Source of the DNA: Chrysomallon squamiferum
Taxonomy: Eukaryota > Mollusca > Gastropoda > Neomphalida > Peltospiridae
DNA: 64,000 nucleotides
Assembly: GCA_012295275.1 (NCBI GenBank)
Contig: CM022667.1
Location: forward strand, 7,302,794 to 7,366,793
Direction: 5' to 3'
The notes below the pieces were generated by a model that worked only from the letters and a program-made list of their open reading frames with translations, had not been told where the DNA came from and searched no databases. The position numbers and the translations under genes are program-made. Positions 51,958 through 63,155 of the stretch are shown one piece after another (within the stretch, counting starts at the first letter, position 1; each line of letters begins with the position of its first letter).

Positions 51958-52559
51958 CCAGCACTCCTCAGTTTGACACATTACATCTACATTAATTTTT
52001 ACTAAATTACACTAAAATATATTGACATATGCCAATATATACTGAAATAACCAACATGTAACAAATACTCTAATATTTATATAAACCAATATATGTCTCA
52101 CACATATCACTGATATGATCTTTCAGAGAATGGTTTATATGTTTAATGTCTTTTAGCTACTCATTGCAGTATTTTCTCTAAAAGAGTGAATTCCTCATTT
52201 AAACTGTTCAAACATTTCTATGTTGATAAAAAAAATGTTTTTACCTTTAATTAATCTTTGTATTTTCTGTCTTACTATGAAACATTTCAAACAGAAGTTT
52301 GAGAAAAAAAAAGAAACATAAAAATGCTTGAACAGACAGTCAAACAAACATTTCAGGACATTTTTTAAATCAAATCCTTTGACAACAAACATAAAAACAG
52401 AGTCAAAAAGCCAACTCAGTACCAGTCATTTGAAACTGAACCCTTCCTGTACAATGGTAGCCATACTGAAGCAATTAAAGTAACATAAAAGTAGAAATGT
52501 ATTTCACTTCAAAGCAGTTTCTCTTAGTACATGTGACCCAAGTCTCAGACATCACCACA

Positions 52560-53375
52560 AGTCTCTGACTGTGTAAGTATAATATGTAAGTCACTATAAA
52601 TATCTGGTTGTGTAAGTATCATATGTCAGTCACTATAAATATCTGGTTGTGTAAGTATCATATGTCAGTCACTATAAATATCTGGTTGTGTAAGTATCAT
52701 ATGTAAGTCACTATAAATCTATGGTTGTGTAAGTATCATATGTAAGTCACTATAAATCTCTGGTTGTGTAAGTATCATATGTAAGTCACTATAAATCTAT
52801 GGTTGTGTAAGTATCATATGTAAGTCACTATAAATCTATGGTTGTGTAAGTATCATATGTAAGTCACTATAAATCTATGGTTGTGTAAGTATCATATGTA
52901 AGTCACTATAAATATAAATCATATGTCACTATAAATCTCTGGTTGTGTAAGTATCATATGTATCACTGTAAGTATCATATGTAAGTCACTATAAATCTAT
53001 GGTTGTGTAAGTATCATATGTAAGTCACTATAAATCTATGGTTGTGTAAGTATCATATGTAAGTCACTATAAATCTATGGTTGTGTAAGTATCATATGTA
53101 AGTCACTATAAATCTATGGTTGTGTAAGTATCATACTGTCAGTCACTAGAAATCTATGGTTGTGTAAGTATCATATGTAAGTCACTATAAACTGTCAGTC
53201 ACTATAAATCTCTGGTTGTGTAAGTATCATACTGTCAGTCACTATAAATCTCTGGTTGTGTAAGTATCATACTGTCAGTCACTATAAATCTATGGTTGTG
53301 TAAGTATCATACTGTCAGTCACTATAAATCTATGGTTGTGTAAGTATCATACTGTCAGTCACTATAAATCTATGG
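52560..53375. repeat. 39-bp minisatellite
   Basis: About 21 copies of a unit with gtaagtatcatatgtaagtc and actataaatctatggttgt. Left copies carry tctgg, the centre tatgg, and right copies actgtcagtc in place of atgtaagtc. Confidence 0.97.
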
Positions 53376-53614
53376 TGAAACTGGGGTGAAAAAGGTGTAA
53401 GCTGATAAACCGATAATCTACCTGATAAAAGCTCACAGGAGTCAAAGGCAGAAGAAGATAACTGAAGAATCACTTGAAATATCTTCACTCTGGGATTTCT
53501 TTCAAGAATTAAAGTGAGTACTTCACAACCACAAAAATTTCCCACTCTGTAATGATCAGTTTAAACACAACTTTATATTTTTGTTTTTCTGTATAATTTT
53601 ATATTTGTGTATGT

Positions 53615-53618
<4 letters not shown>

Positions 53619-53654
<36 letters not shown>
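53619..53654. repeat. (CA)n microsatellite
   Basis: Pure AC tract. Confidence 0.97.
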
Positions 53655-53656
<2 letters not shown>

Positions 53657-54444
53657 TTTAAAATGATTAAAATAACAGAATTCTATTAGTCTGAACACAG
53701 TAGTCAAATGAGGATGGGACTGAACATTCTGAGTTTACCAGGCATTATTGTCTCTTACAGTCTGTGAAGTTAGAAAAGTGCACATTTTGGGAAAACTGGA
53801 ACTGAGAGAGAGACATAAATAAATAATGTTTCAGCTTGTTCCCTGGGCTTGAGGAAAACTCATGAAAAAGTCAGCAGGTATCACATATCACAGTGACTCA
53901 TCACAAACACAGAGATGAAAGAAAATGAGAGAATCGTGAACAGTTAATTCATAAATAATTACAACATACCCTCTTTTAAACCTGCACAGAGGAACTTCCA
54001 TGGTTTTTGATGATGCTGTTGTTTTTTTTGTTGTTTTTTTTGTTATTGCTGCTAGTTGTTGGAGATTTTTTGTTTTTATTTTGATGTTTTATTATTGTGA
54101 TTTGTAAGGCTTTGTTTTTATATTTGATATTCTGTTGTTAGTTGAAAGGCTTTGGTTCTGTTGCTGTTCTCTTTCTTCTTCTTAAGGCTTTCTACTTGTT
54201 TTGTTGTTGTTGCTGTTTTTGTTGTTGTGTTTGTTGTTGTTGATATTTTTTAACATAAAGCCACATTTTGAACTGTGGTGGAATGATTCTTTCCAAATAA
54301 CCAGTTTCTTAGGAACTGTTTGTCTTAATTTTATATTGCTTCAGTTTTGGTTTGGGGCTAATTCTTTTTACAAGGAAGCTTGAATAATTTAAGTAGAGAA
54401 ACTTATATAAATTTCGACAGTTTGATTGACTCATCAAATTAATA

Positions 54445-54640
54445 AATCCTGACTGAATTAATGACTGACTGAATGACTGAATGACTGACTGACTGACTGA
54501 CTGAATTAATGACCGACAAATGACTGACTGAACGACTGAATGACTGACTGACTGACTGACTGAATGACTGATTGACTGACTGATGTCTGAACGACTGACT
54601 GACTGACTGAATGAATGACTGACTGACTGAATGATGAAAT
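54445..54640. repeat. (GACT)n-type array
   Basis: Imperfect gactgactgaatgactga tetranucleotide-based repeat. Confidence 0.93.
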
Positions 54641-54899
54641 AATTTGACATGTATAAATTAATGAAGGAATGCAATATGGTTGGAGCTTCCAAATCAAATC
54701 TGCCTATTGTCAAGAAAACCAAATAAAGAAAAAAGCTTTGTGAGTATTAGTAAATCATGTTTTTTTTTCTCACACATCAACAAAACAAATAGTTCAAAGA
54801 TGGAGGTCCCATCAAATGAGTCTTGTACTGAAAGTTTCTAGAGGACATTATCTCAAATCAAAACAGTAAGATATCTCCAGCTGTGAGATCCACTAGCAG

Positions 54900-54977
54900 A
54901 GGTCAAAGGTCAGAGTGATCTAAGAGTACTTGAACCGGTTTTTCTAGTGTAGTTAAAATCAGCCAGGTCAAAGGTCA
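54900..54977 (+). promoter_or_regulatory. pair of perfect DR1 motifs
   Basis: AGGTCAAAGGTCA occurs twice, at 54900-54912 and 54965-54977, same strand and 65 bp apart. Flanks differ, so it does not look like a simple tandem duplication. This pair is the strongest of the DR1 sites. Confidence 0.4.
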
Positions 54978-55019
54978 TCAGATACATGGAAAGTTGTCTG
55001 GTATATAAATACTTCTGAT

Positions 55020-55185
55020 AAAACTCTCACACATATACACACACACATGCATTCATACATATATAAAAATATACATACACACATACACATACATACTTGC
55101 ATACATATATCATATATATATTTATATATACACACACACATACACATGCATACATACATACATACACATACACATACGTGCACAC
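55020..55185. repeat. CATA/CA microsatellite field
   Basis: Mixed acacatacac, catacata and atatatat units. Confidence 0.9.
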
Positions 55186-55257
55186 TCTGAAAATGATGGT
55201 GTAACATTATATTTCACTATTTATTAAGGTATTCAGATTGAAATTAGGCATGTAACA

Positions 55258-55715
55258 AAATGTGTAAGATTGATAAACATTTATAAATGTGTAAGACTGA
55301 TAAAACATTTATAAATGTGTAAGACTGATAAAACATTTATAAAATGTGTAAGATTGATAAAACATTTATAAATGTGTAAGATTGATAAAACATCTATAAA
55401 ATGTGTAAGACTGATAAAACATTTATAAAATGTGTAAGATTGATAAACATTTATAAATGTGTAAGATTGATAAAACATCTATAAAATGTGTAAGACTGAT
55501 AAAACATTTATAAATGAGTAAGACTGATAAAACATCAATAAAATGTGTAAGACTGATAAAACATTTATAAATGTGTAAGATTGATAAAACATCTATAAAA
55601 TGTGTAAGATTGATAAAACATCTATAAAATGTGTAAGACTGATAAAACATTTATAAATGTGTAAGACTGATAAAACATCTATAAAATGTGTAAGACTGAT
55701 AAAACATTTATAACA
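55258..55715. repeat. 29-30-bp minisatellite
   Basis: About 15 copies of a unit with tgtgtaagattgataaaaca and tttataaaa; variants are actgat/attgat and atttat/atctat. Confidence 0.95.
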
Positions 55716-55879
55716 CTGACCTCATTAACCTTCATGTTACTACACATTTCTCTGATTTACATCAGTTTATTTCTGAAAAACATCATTATGTATTTGTTAT
55801 GCTAATTTCTTTTATTATTTTCTTTAATGCTGTACCACAATGTTAAATTATTTAGAAAGAGATAAATATGTGTTTCTTT

Positions 55880-56000
55880 GTAATTTGTTGTTGATATATT
55901 AATATATATTTCTTTATATGTGTTGCTGATGTATTAATATGTATTTCTGTGTGATATATGTGTTGTTGATATATTAATATATATTTCTGTATAAAACTGT
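55880..56000. repeat. short tandem repeat, ~45 bp
   Basis: Three diverged copies containing ttgatatattaatatatatt and tctgtatatgtg. Confidence 0.75.
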
Positions 56001-56854
56001 ATAAAATGTTGATATATTTGAAGTGTTACATAGCAGTGATATCTGTTACGTGATAAAATTATTCCATCTACCCTCTTGTTAATATTTCACTACCAGCATT
56101 TTGTTACACATACACAAAACACCCTATTTGTTTGTTTTGTTTTTTGAATGCATCAGAAAACAAACTTTAAACAAATTTTACTGCCAACAGGAGAGTACCG
56201 AGACACAGACACATAAAACACAGTGAAACTCAACCCACACTCAGCCAGCAAACCACAAAACAACTTCAAAGTCATTTATTAACCCATCTAGAGTATCAAG
56301 TTAAAACACATTTCTTCTTTCATCTTCACTGCTACGTAATTTCTACAACTAAATCAAAATCCTTACATTAAAATATTTATTTCAGTGAACAATAAAACAC
56401 ACAACATACAAGTATTTTATATATACACACATACATACATTATAACAAACACACACACACACACACACACAATCAAAGACTCAGTGAAAACTGAATGTTA
56501 ATATGACATTTAAGACCTACACATCTACTTTAATAAAGCCAAACCCTAATGATCAGTAATGTATATATAACATTTAAATAACTTTACATTAATACTTAAC
56601 ATATTTGTGATAATAATTAATATTACACATTGTTTGTGATATAAACATTATCATTAGATATGTATTTGTGATAAAATAATTAATATTACACATGTACTGT
56701 CACAAAGGTGTGTTAGGTCTGTGATTGTTTTCTGGATATGAAAGCAGATTAGGAAATATTTTACAGATGTGATCATAAACTGGTCACCCAAATCATGACC
56801 AATAAGAAAGACAGAAAGATGTGACTAACAGTGAAATATAACTGTAACACACAC

Positions 56855-57290
56855 ATATTCTAAAAACACACACACACACACACACACATTCTAAATCACA
56901 CACACACATATTTTAAAACAAACACACACACACCCAGATATACATTCTAAAACACACACACACACACACACATTCTAAATCACACACACACATATTTTAA
57001 AACAAACACACACACACACCCAGATATACATTCTAAAACACACACACACATATACATTTTGAAACACACAAACACCGTTATACAGATATACATTCTGAAA
57101 CACACACACACACAGATATAGAGATATACATTCTAAAACACACACACACACAGATATCCAGATATACATTCTAAAACACACACACATACAGAGATATACA
57201 GATATACATTCTAAAACACACACACACACAGATATAGAGATATACATTCTGAAACAAACACACACACAAACACACACACATAAATATTCA
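56855..57290. repeat. CA-rich compound array
   Basis: Units of CA tract plus agatatacattctaaaaca recur about nine times; a block near 56890-56960 is duplicated near 56965-57045. Confidence 0.93.
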
Positions 57291-58394
57291 AAAATACATA
57301 CACAAACTGCTCTGAAAGCAAATCTATTTCCTATACAGAGTCATATCTACATAAATAAATCTAATAAATCATAGTGACTAGATATCAAACAGAACTTGGT
57401 TGTTGCAGCTTTGTTTTGATGTATATTATATCACATTTTAAGTTACACTCCGTGTTTGACATATTTTCAAAGTAAGAACCAATGTGACATTAAAAAGATA
57501 ACTGCACTGTTATCAACATACAAGTAAATAATCACTATTTCACACTTTATAGCAACAATCCAGAATCTGCAATAGTGAAAACCTTTTTTATTTTTATTTT
57601 ATTTTTAATAATTATTTGTTGTTGTTTTTTGGTTTGTTTCTTTTTGTTTTGCCTGCTCAGCTACATATATATTTATAATTTACAGTTTATATTACTAATT
57701 TAATTAACTAATTTTATTATAAGTAAATCCTTCAGGATATATGATTATAGACAATCTAGTGTTCTGACCACATGAAAGCTGAACCTGAATACACAAAACA
57801 AGGAATGTAAAAAAAGAGATGACCTATATTTTCTATTTATTCATTGAGAGATGTGATACTGGGTCAGAATCTACAAGAGAACAAGTTATTCCTCTAACAG
57901 GTTTATCAGATTATGTTCGTTCAGGCTACCTGTCACAGCACTTGCTTTGTTTAGTCCACTCACTCACATAATCGAATTTACATGTAACCTGCTCAATAAA
58001 TTCCACTGTTGTTACACAAACAGCAATATTTCTGTGTTGATTTTGTTCAGCTAATAGCACAATGACAAGAAAAATTTCATTCATTAGTTTGAACAAAATG
58101 GTTCTGATTACAAAACTCTCATCTGCATTTGAAATACAGTTCTTTTACTTCACCACTCTAAAACGTCCTAGTGTGTTTAGAAATCAATTTTTCTGATACA
58201 CATTTCACATTAAATTCAAGATCACAGTGCAGTTATATATTAAAACACAACAGGAAAACCTGGCTATTTATTAGACATCTTGATGTGACATCAACAAAAC
58301 AAAATGAAAAATATTATCAGAGAGTTTGTTAAATTTTCTTTATTAGAATCACACCTTTCACTTTTATCTGTTTGTGAAATTGCACATTTACATG

Positions 58395-59272
58395 TGTCTG
58401 TATGTCTTTTTATGTGTTTGTATATCTGTATATGTGTCAGTGTGTGATTGTATGTATGTGTGTCTATATGTATGATTGTGTATACCCGTGTGTCTGTATA
58501 TATGTTTGTGTATGTGTGTGTCTCTATGTATGATTGTGTATGTGTGTCTCTATGTATGACTGTGTATATGTGTGTCTCTATGTATGACTGTGTATATGTG
58601 TGTCTATATGTATGATTGTGTATATATGTGTGTGTCTATATGTATGATTGTGTATACCCATGTGTCTCTATGTATGATTGTATATATGTGTGTCTCTATG
58701 TATGATTGTGTATACCCATGTGTCTATATGTATGATTGTGTATACCCATGTGTCTATATGTATGATTGTGTATACCCATGTGTCTATATGTATGATTGTG
58801 TATACCCATGTGTCTATATGTATGATTGTGTATACCCATGTGTTTCTATGTATGATTGTATATATGTGTGTCTCTATGTATGATTGTGTATATATGTGTC
58901 TCTATGTATGATTGTATATATGTGTGTATCTATGTATGGTTGTGTATATGTGTGTATCTATGTATGATTGTATATATGTGTGTCTCTATGTATGATTGTG
59001 TATATATGTGTCTCTATGTATGATTGTATATATGTGTGTCTCTATGTATGATTGTGTATATGTGTGTTTATATGTATGATTGTGTATATATGTGTGTTTC
59101 TATGTATGAGTGTGTATATGTGTGTCTTTATGTATGGTTGTGTATATGTGTGTATCTATGTATGATTGTGTATATATGTGTCTCTATGTATGGTTGTGTA
59201 TATGTGTGTATCTATGTATGATTGTGTATATGTGTGTCTCTATGTATGATTGTGTATATATGCGTGTAAATC
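58395..59272. repeat. ~28-bp minisatellite
   Basis: About 30 units based on tgtgtctctatgtatgattg and tgtatatg; a subfamily with tacccatg replaces tatatgtg in a central block (58650-58845). Confidence 0.95.
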
Positions 59273-59379
59273 CTATTTACCATATCTTTGATCTAGGATA
59301 TCTTTTTAAATCATAAATATTAAAGATTTGTATCTGAAATGACACAACACAAATCAGTGTAAGTATATTTGTAAACTGA

Positions 59380-59490
59380 AAACAACATGTAACACAGTGA
59401 ACATCTTACATGAAGACAAACACATCAAGTCTGAAAACAACAAGTAACACAGTGAACATCTTACATCAAGACAAACACATCAAGTCTGAA
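59380..59490. repeat. 54-bp tandem duplication
   Basis: Two copies with gtaacacagtgaacatctta and aagacaaacacatcaagtct, nearly identical. Confidence 0.92.
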
Positions 59491-59564
59491 AGTAAAATAA
59501 CAGTTGTGTAATTTATTATCAGTAATAAAAGTGGAGGGAACTGTATAATGGGGGAGACATTCCT

Positions 59565-59960
59565 GGCCATGAGACCCCCTCCAGAGTCCATCCTAGAACA
59601 ACACCTGGTGATTTATTACAGGTAATTGCAGGTAATAAGGAAGAGAAGTAAACAATGTGGCTATTTTGCCATTATTCACATCTCATTCCCATCTTTTCAT
59701 TACACAGTGATTTATCATAGACATCTCAGTCAGGGAGGAATTGAAGAATGTCCCACCAGCAGACTCCCCACCCCTCATCTTTGTTAGACTGGAATGATTA
59801 GGTAAAGGTAGCCACTAGTTTAATCAAAGTCATCCTGTTTGACCAGCAATTAGTCATGTATGAACTGTCCACCTCTGTCAGGTGTTCTCACAATGATACC
59901 TGTCAGACCACTACTGTGGTCATCCACTGACCAGTGAGGAAACACCTGCTCACTGCCTAA
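59565..59960. other. high-complexity intronic block, possible conserved noncoding element
   Basis: Repeat-free sequence with GC-richer patches (for example gagaccccctccagagtcc) between a minisatellite at 58.4-59.3 kb and CA-rich sequence at 60 kb. No coding potential is recognised. It lies within 1.8 kb downstream of the most 5' recognised exon, a common place for intronic enhancers. Confidence 0.28.
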
Positions 59961-61159
59961 AGAGAAGGTGTTAAAACTGTCTGAAAGAAAAAAGTAACTT
60001 TGTGTTTCAATTACACACAGAGATAGACACAAACCCTCACACATACACACACAAGCACAGACATAAACAAATACAGAAATGCACACAAATACACAAACTC
60101 AAATACACACTCAAACATAGACACACACAAATATATACACAAACACAAAGTTAAGCAAATATTTGTTTTATCACTAATATCACTTAGTTTTATACAAACA
60201 CACATCGCTATGAGTTTAAAAAATCTTCAGCATTAAATTTCTTTTCTGTCTGTCTCAAGGTTCAGACAAGCAATAAAGTTTTATAGAAGAAGAAATAAAA
60301 ATCAACAGAAAAAAATGTATAGTACACAGAGAGGGTCTAGTAAATAAAAACAATAATATTAAATTCTTTTTTTTTACTCCATATATATTTATTTTTAATT
60401 CACTGCTGGTGTGGAGTATTTCAAAAGGATCAAACATTTTACACACAACTACTCTCTTTCATAGCCTCCTGATCAGCCAAGCATGCCATTCTTTCTAGCC
60501 CCCCCCCTGCCATTTTCATTCTTGCTGTTGGGATTGGGTTACAGACAGAGGAGGTCTGTTTCTCACACCATGTAATTTTGTCAGACAAACAGAGGTCAAA
60601 GAAGTGAAACTATGAAAACAGCCCAGCCTCAGTCCAGTGTGATTCAAAGAGTTAATAACAAAACTTTACTATTGCTTGTTTTAAAACCTTGGTACAAGAA
60701 TTAACTTACATTATCAACCAGTTTTTCCATTGTCGAAATTTATTTATTTTTCTTAAATTTGTATTTCATTTAAGATGAATGTAGTTTAATTTATTTCTAA
60801 CACTAATAACAATTTTAAGATTGTGCTCTAGAGAACTGAGTACCAGCACGATACACAGAAATCCTGGGAAACTCTGTTGTTCTGAGAAGAGTTCTAAAAA
60901 CAGTGGGCTAAGTAAATATCATTTCTAGTTTAAAATAAAATCTTGTCCCCACTCAACATCAGCTCTGTCCACTTAACAGAAATTTCATTTACAGTACAAG
61001 CAGGCATCAATTGTGGGAGATTTTCTAAAGTAAATCCTCTTCAAAATGTTTTTTTTTCTTTTTTTTTTTTTTGGCTCAAGACAAATATTCAAAAATCAAT
61101 AAAAGCCACTTTTCTCATTTTGAAACAAATTTAGTCAAAGTAATTTTTTTTTTAATTCT

Positions 61160-61246
61160 TCAGCTAGAAATGTGTTTTTAGTAAAATCAGCTAGAAATGT
61201 GTTGTTAGTAAAATCAGCTAGAAATGTGTTGTTAGTCAAATCAGTT
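61160..61246. repeat. 27-bp tandem repeat
   Basis: Three copies of a unit with cagctagaaatgtgttgtta plus gtaaaat, close to the first recognised exon. Confidence 0.92.
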
Positions 61247-61324
61247 TTAAAACGGTCACTGGCAGGCTGGACTGTCAGCATGAGTTAATGTATTTATAAT
61301 TGTAAATATAAAGAAAACACTTAC

Positions 61325-61434
61325 TGAAATATTCTCATCCATGTTATAATTGGCAAGGTTAAATCCAGTTTTCTTTTTCCAGATTTGTTCTTCAATTGCC
61401 TTGTTCAGGTGTCCATTGACAAAATAGCATTCCG
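61325..61434 (-). CDS. nkd: naked cuticle homolog, N-terminal coding exon
   Basis: This 110-nt exon contributes two bases to a split codon and then 36 codons, ending in phase 0. The acceptor (minus strand) is a pyrimidine-containing ttactttcag and the donor is gtaagtg. It encodes ECYFVNGHLNKAIEEQIW followed by KKKTGFNLANYN and MDENIS. The Lys-Ala-Ile-Glu-Glu-Gln-Ile stretch resembles the Arg-Lys-Gly-Ile-Glu-Glu-Trp-Ile segment near the N-terminus of vertebrate NKD1, which supports placing it upstream of the other exons. The phase-0 end joins exactly to the phase-0 start of the 22.1-kb exon. Vertebrate NKD proteins begin Met-Gly and are N-myristoylated; that start is not in this exon, so at least one more 5' coding exon is needed. 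An extra exon inside the following 39-kb intron cannot be excluded. Confidence 0.78.
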
Positions 61435-61569
61435 CTGAAAGTAACAAATTGTAAATACATTCCAATAAAACACATACATCTCACTGTTACAGAAGCATTA
61501 ATATAAAAACTGAAAATAATTTCTTTGTAACTTTATAGACAGTGCCAAAATAAATTATTCATCAAAAGT

Positions 61570-61601
61570 ATTTTATTTTATTTTATTTTATTTTATTTTA
61601 T
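61570..61601. repeat. (TTTTA)n microsatellite
   Basis: Six pentanucleotide units followed by a short ttcattcattcat run. Confidence 0.93.
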
Positions 61602-62337
61602 TCATTCATTCATTTTTGTAAATAAAGAGCTATCTTTTGGACTAAAAATAAATTCATTTTTAATATTTATATATGACATCAAATAAAAGCATTTACAAAA
61701 TTTTTAATTCAGTGAAAACCAGATTTCAGACAGATGACAACATTCAAAAGTTTACTAACTGTAGCATTGACCAATGATTAGGATTCATTATTTGCATACA
61801 TAATGGTACATGTTTAGGTAGTCAAATGCTTTTTGTTTCAACAAAAAAGAGTGAAAATTTATTTATTATTATTTTTTTATTTTTTTCAGTTTTCTGTTGT
61901 AAAACTGGTATTAAGCATTATAATGAATGTATCAAGGCAATCATTCAAACAACACGTGATCAGTTTGCTTTTTACATGTAAATGCCATCTCTAATGCATT
62001 GAAAATGGGAATAAATATTTAAAAAAAAAAAATGTATAATGGTTTCAAGTATTGTTTTACAACTACGTACTCAGAACTGTCCGCTATGGAGTTTTAGCAG
62101 AGTGACGTGTCCTCATTATAGTACCTAATAACATATACATAGAGAATAAACACCTTCATATTCATACGCCGGTGTCAGTGAAAATATTTTATTTTATTTT
62201 GATTTATTTTTGATTTATTTTATTATTTAGTTGTTGTTGTTTTTTATTTACTTTTTTTGGGGGGGGGGTTATTATTATTACTGGCGACGTCGTAATAATA
62301 TCTATAAAAAAAATATAGTACGAAACGGGTACGATTA

Positions 62338-62345
62338 TGACGTCA
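62338..62345. promoter_or_regulatory. perfect palindromic CRE (TGACGTCA)
   Basis: The eight bases TGACGTCA match the CREB/ATF consensus. They sit inside the CpG-retaining block, and the final TCA runs into CAAAG. Location at the presumed promoter makes it a better candidate than an isolated match, but occupancy is inference. Confidence 0.45.
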
Positions 62346-62618
62346 AAGTTTCGAAAACAAGTAAAAAATGTTTCGACCATTCCAGCAATTTCTACTCAGT
62401 AACAGACATTTGTGTATTCGAGGCATTGATTATATGACATATTTCCCAAATTACTTTTAATAATCTATGTAGAATTGATTGCATTATGAAGGAATACATG
62501 TTTACAAGTTTGTAAACACTGATCTTGGATTTCGATCGGAAGTTTCCGTGAGCACTCGGAAACCGTATTTTTATGATTTACACTGATAAAGATAAAGATG
62601 GTTGTTCATATTACCTAC

Positions 62619-62622
62619 CCAT
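62619..62622 (-). other. possible translation start / first coding exon end of the naked cuticle gene
   Basis: On the minus strand the sequence reads ATGGGTAGGTAA inside the CpG-retaining block. Splicing after ATGG (donor GTAGGT) leaves one base, which is exactly the phase needed by the 61.4-kb exon, and gives Met-Ala-Glu-Cys. This would lose the Met-Gly needed for myristoylation. A later donor after ATGGGTAG would preserve Met-Gly but gives the wrong phase unless a microexon intervenes. The true first exon may also lie beyond 64000. This is a weak proposal resting on phase and location only. Confidence 0.2.
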
Positions 62623-63101
62623 GATGCCTTGCGCCTTTCCTAACTACTTTTTAAGCTTAATCAAACTTTTCAAACTGGATTATTTTTGTGCAAATGCGTG
62701 CAAAATAAACCAATTATAATTTGTTATAAGATTAATGTATTAACTTTTCTAGTTGGCAGTGTTCCTCGTGCCAGAACCCAACAGAAAATAACATTCAGGT
62801 GCAGAGTGTACCCATTAAATCGGCAAAATTCTGGAGGCATTTTTTCAGGTGACGTAATTTGACGAGTTATCGTTCCTGTTGGTCCATGCTACTAACTGTG
62901 TAAACTCTGTATGATGAATATAATCAGAAAATACCAAGTTTTCCCTCAGTTTCACTGTTTTTAATTTACGGATTAGTATGTAATTTCAGATTTAATTTAT
63001 TCTTAAGTGTTTAAAAGTTTTTCAAAATGGGGTGATAATTTTGTCTAACTTTTTTCTTTCAGTTTTTGGGGTTTTTTTTCTTTTGATTATTATTATTATT
63101 A

Positions 63102-63102
<1 letters not shown>

Positions 63103-63153
<51 letters not shown>
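63103..63153. repeat. (TG)n microsatellite
   Basis: Pure TG tract, 51 bp. Confidence 0.97.

Positions 63154-63155
<2 letters not shown>

Larger units (their letters stand above)
22177..61324 (-). other. 39-kb intron of the naked cuticle gene
   Basis: Phase 0, 39148 bp. By rough addition about 40% is tandem repeats. The remainder is AT-rich unique sequence with several high-complexity islands (39.66-43.75, 44.69-45.06, 48.37-48.70, 54.90-54.98 and 59.57-59.96 kb). Stretches at 26.3-27.2, 28.85-29.4, 33.1-35.1, 36.5-37.1, 37.9-39.5, 46.4-47.9, 51.2-51.7 and 56.0-56.8 kb have no recognised gene. An additional small exon could be hidden here. Confidence 0.75.
62160..62975. promoter_or_regulatory. 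CpG-retaining promoter-like block
   Basis: By eye there are about 25 CpG dinucleotides in some 810 bp here, whereas most of the window has one every few hundred bases. The block is not GC-rich. It looks like sequence protected from methylation-driven CpG decay, as at promoters. It lies just upstream (in minus orientation) of the most 5' recognised exon. It contains a perfect CRE (62338-62345) and a second CRE-like TGACGTAA near 62850. No TATA box or start site can be fixed from sequence alone. Confidence 0.5.

Noticed and set aside
58572-58911. Cys/Tyr/Val-rich plus-strand frames that resemble membrane or cysteine-rich peptides
   Set aside because: Direct translation of the tgtatgattgtg minisatellite.
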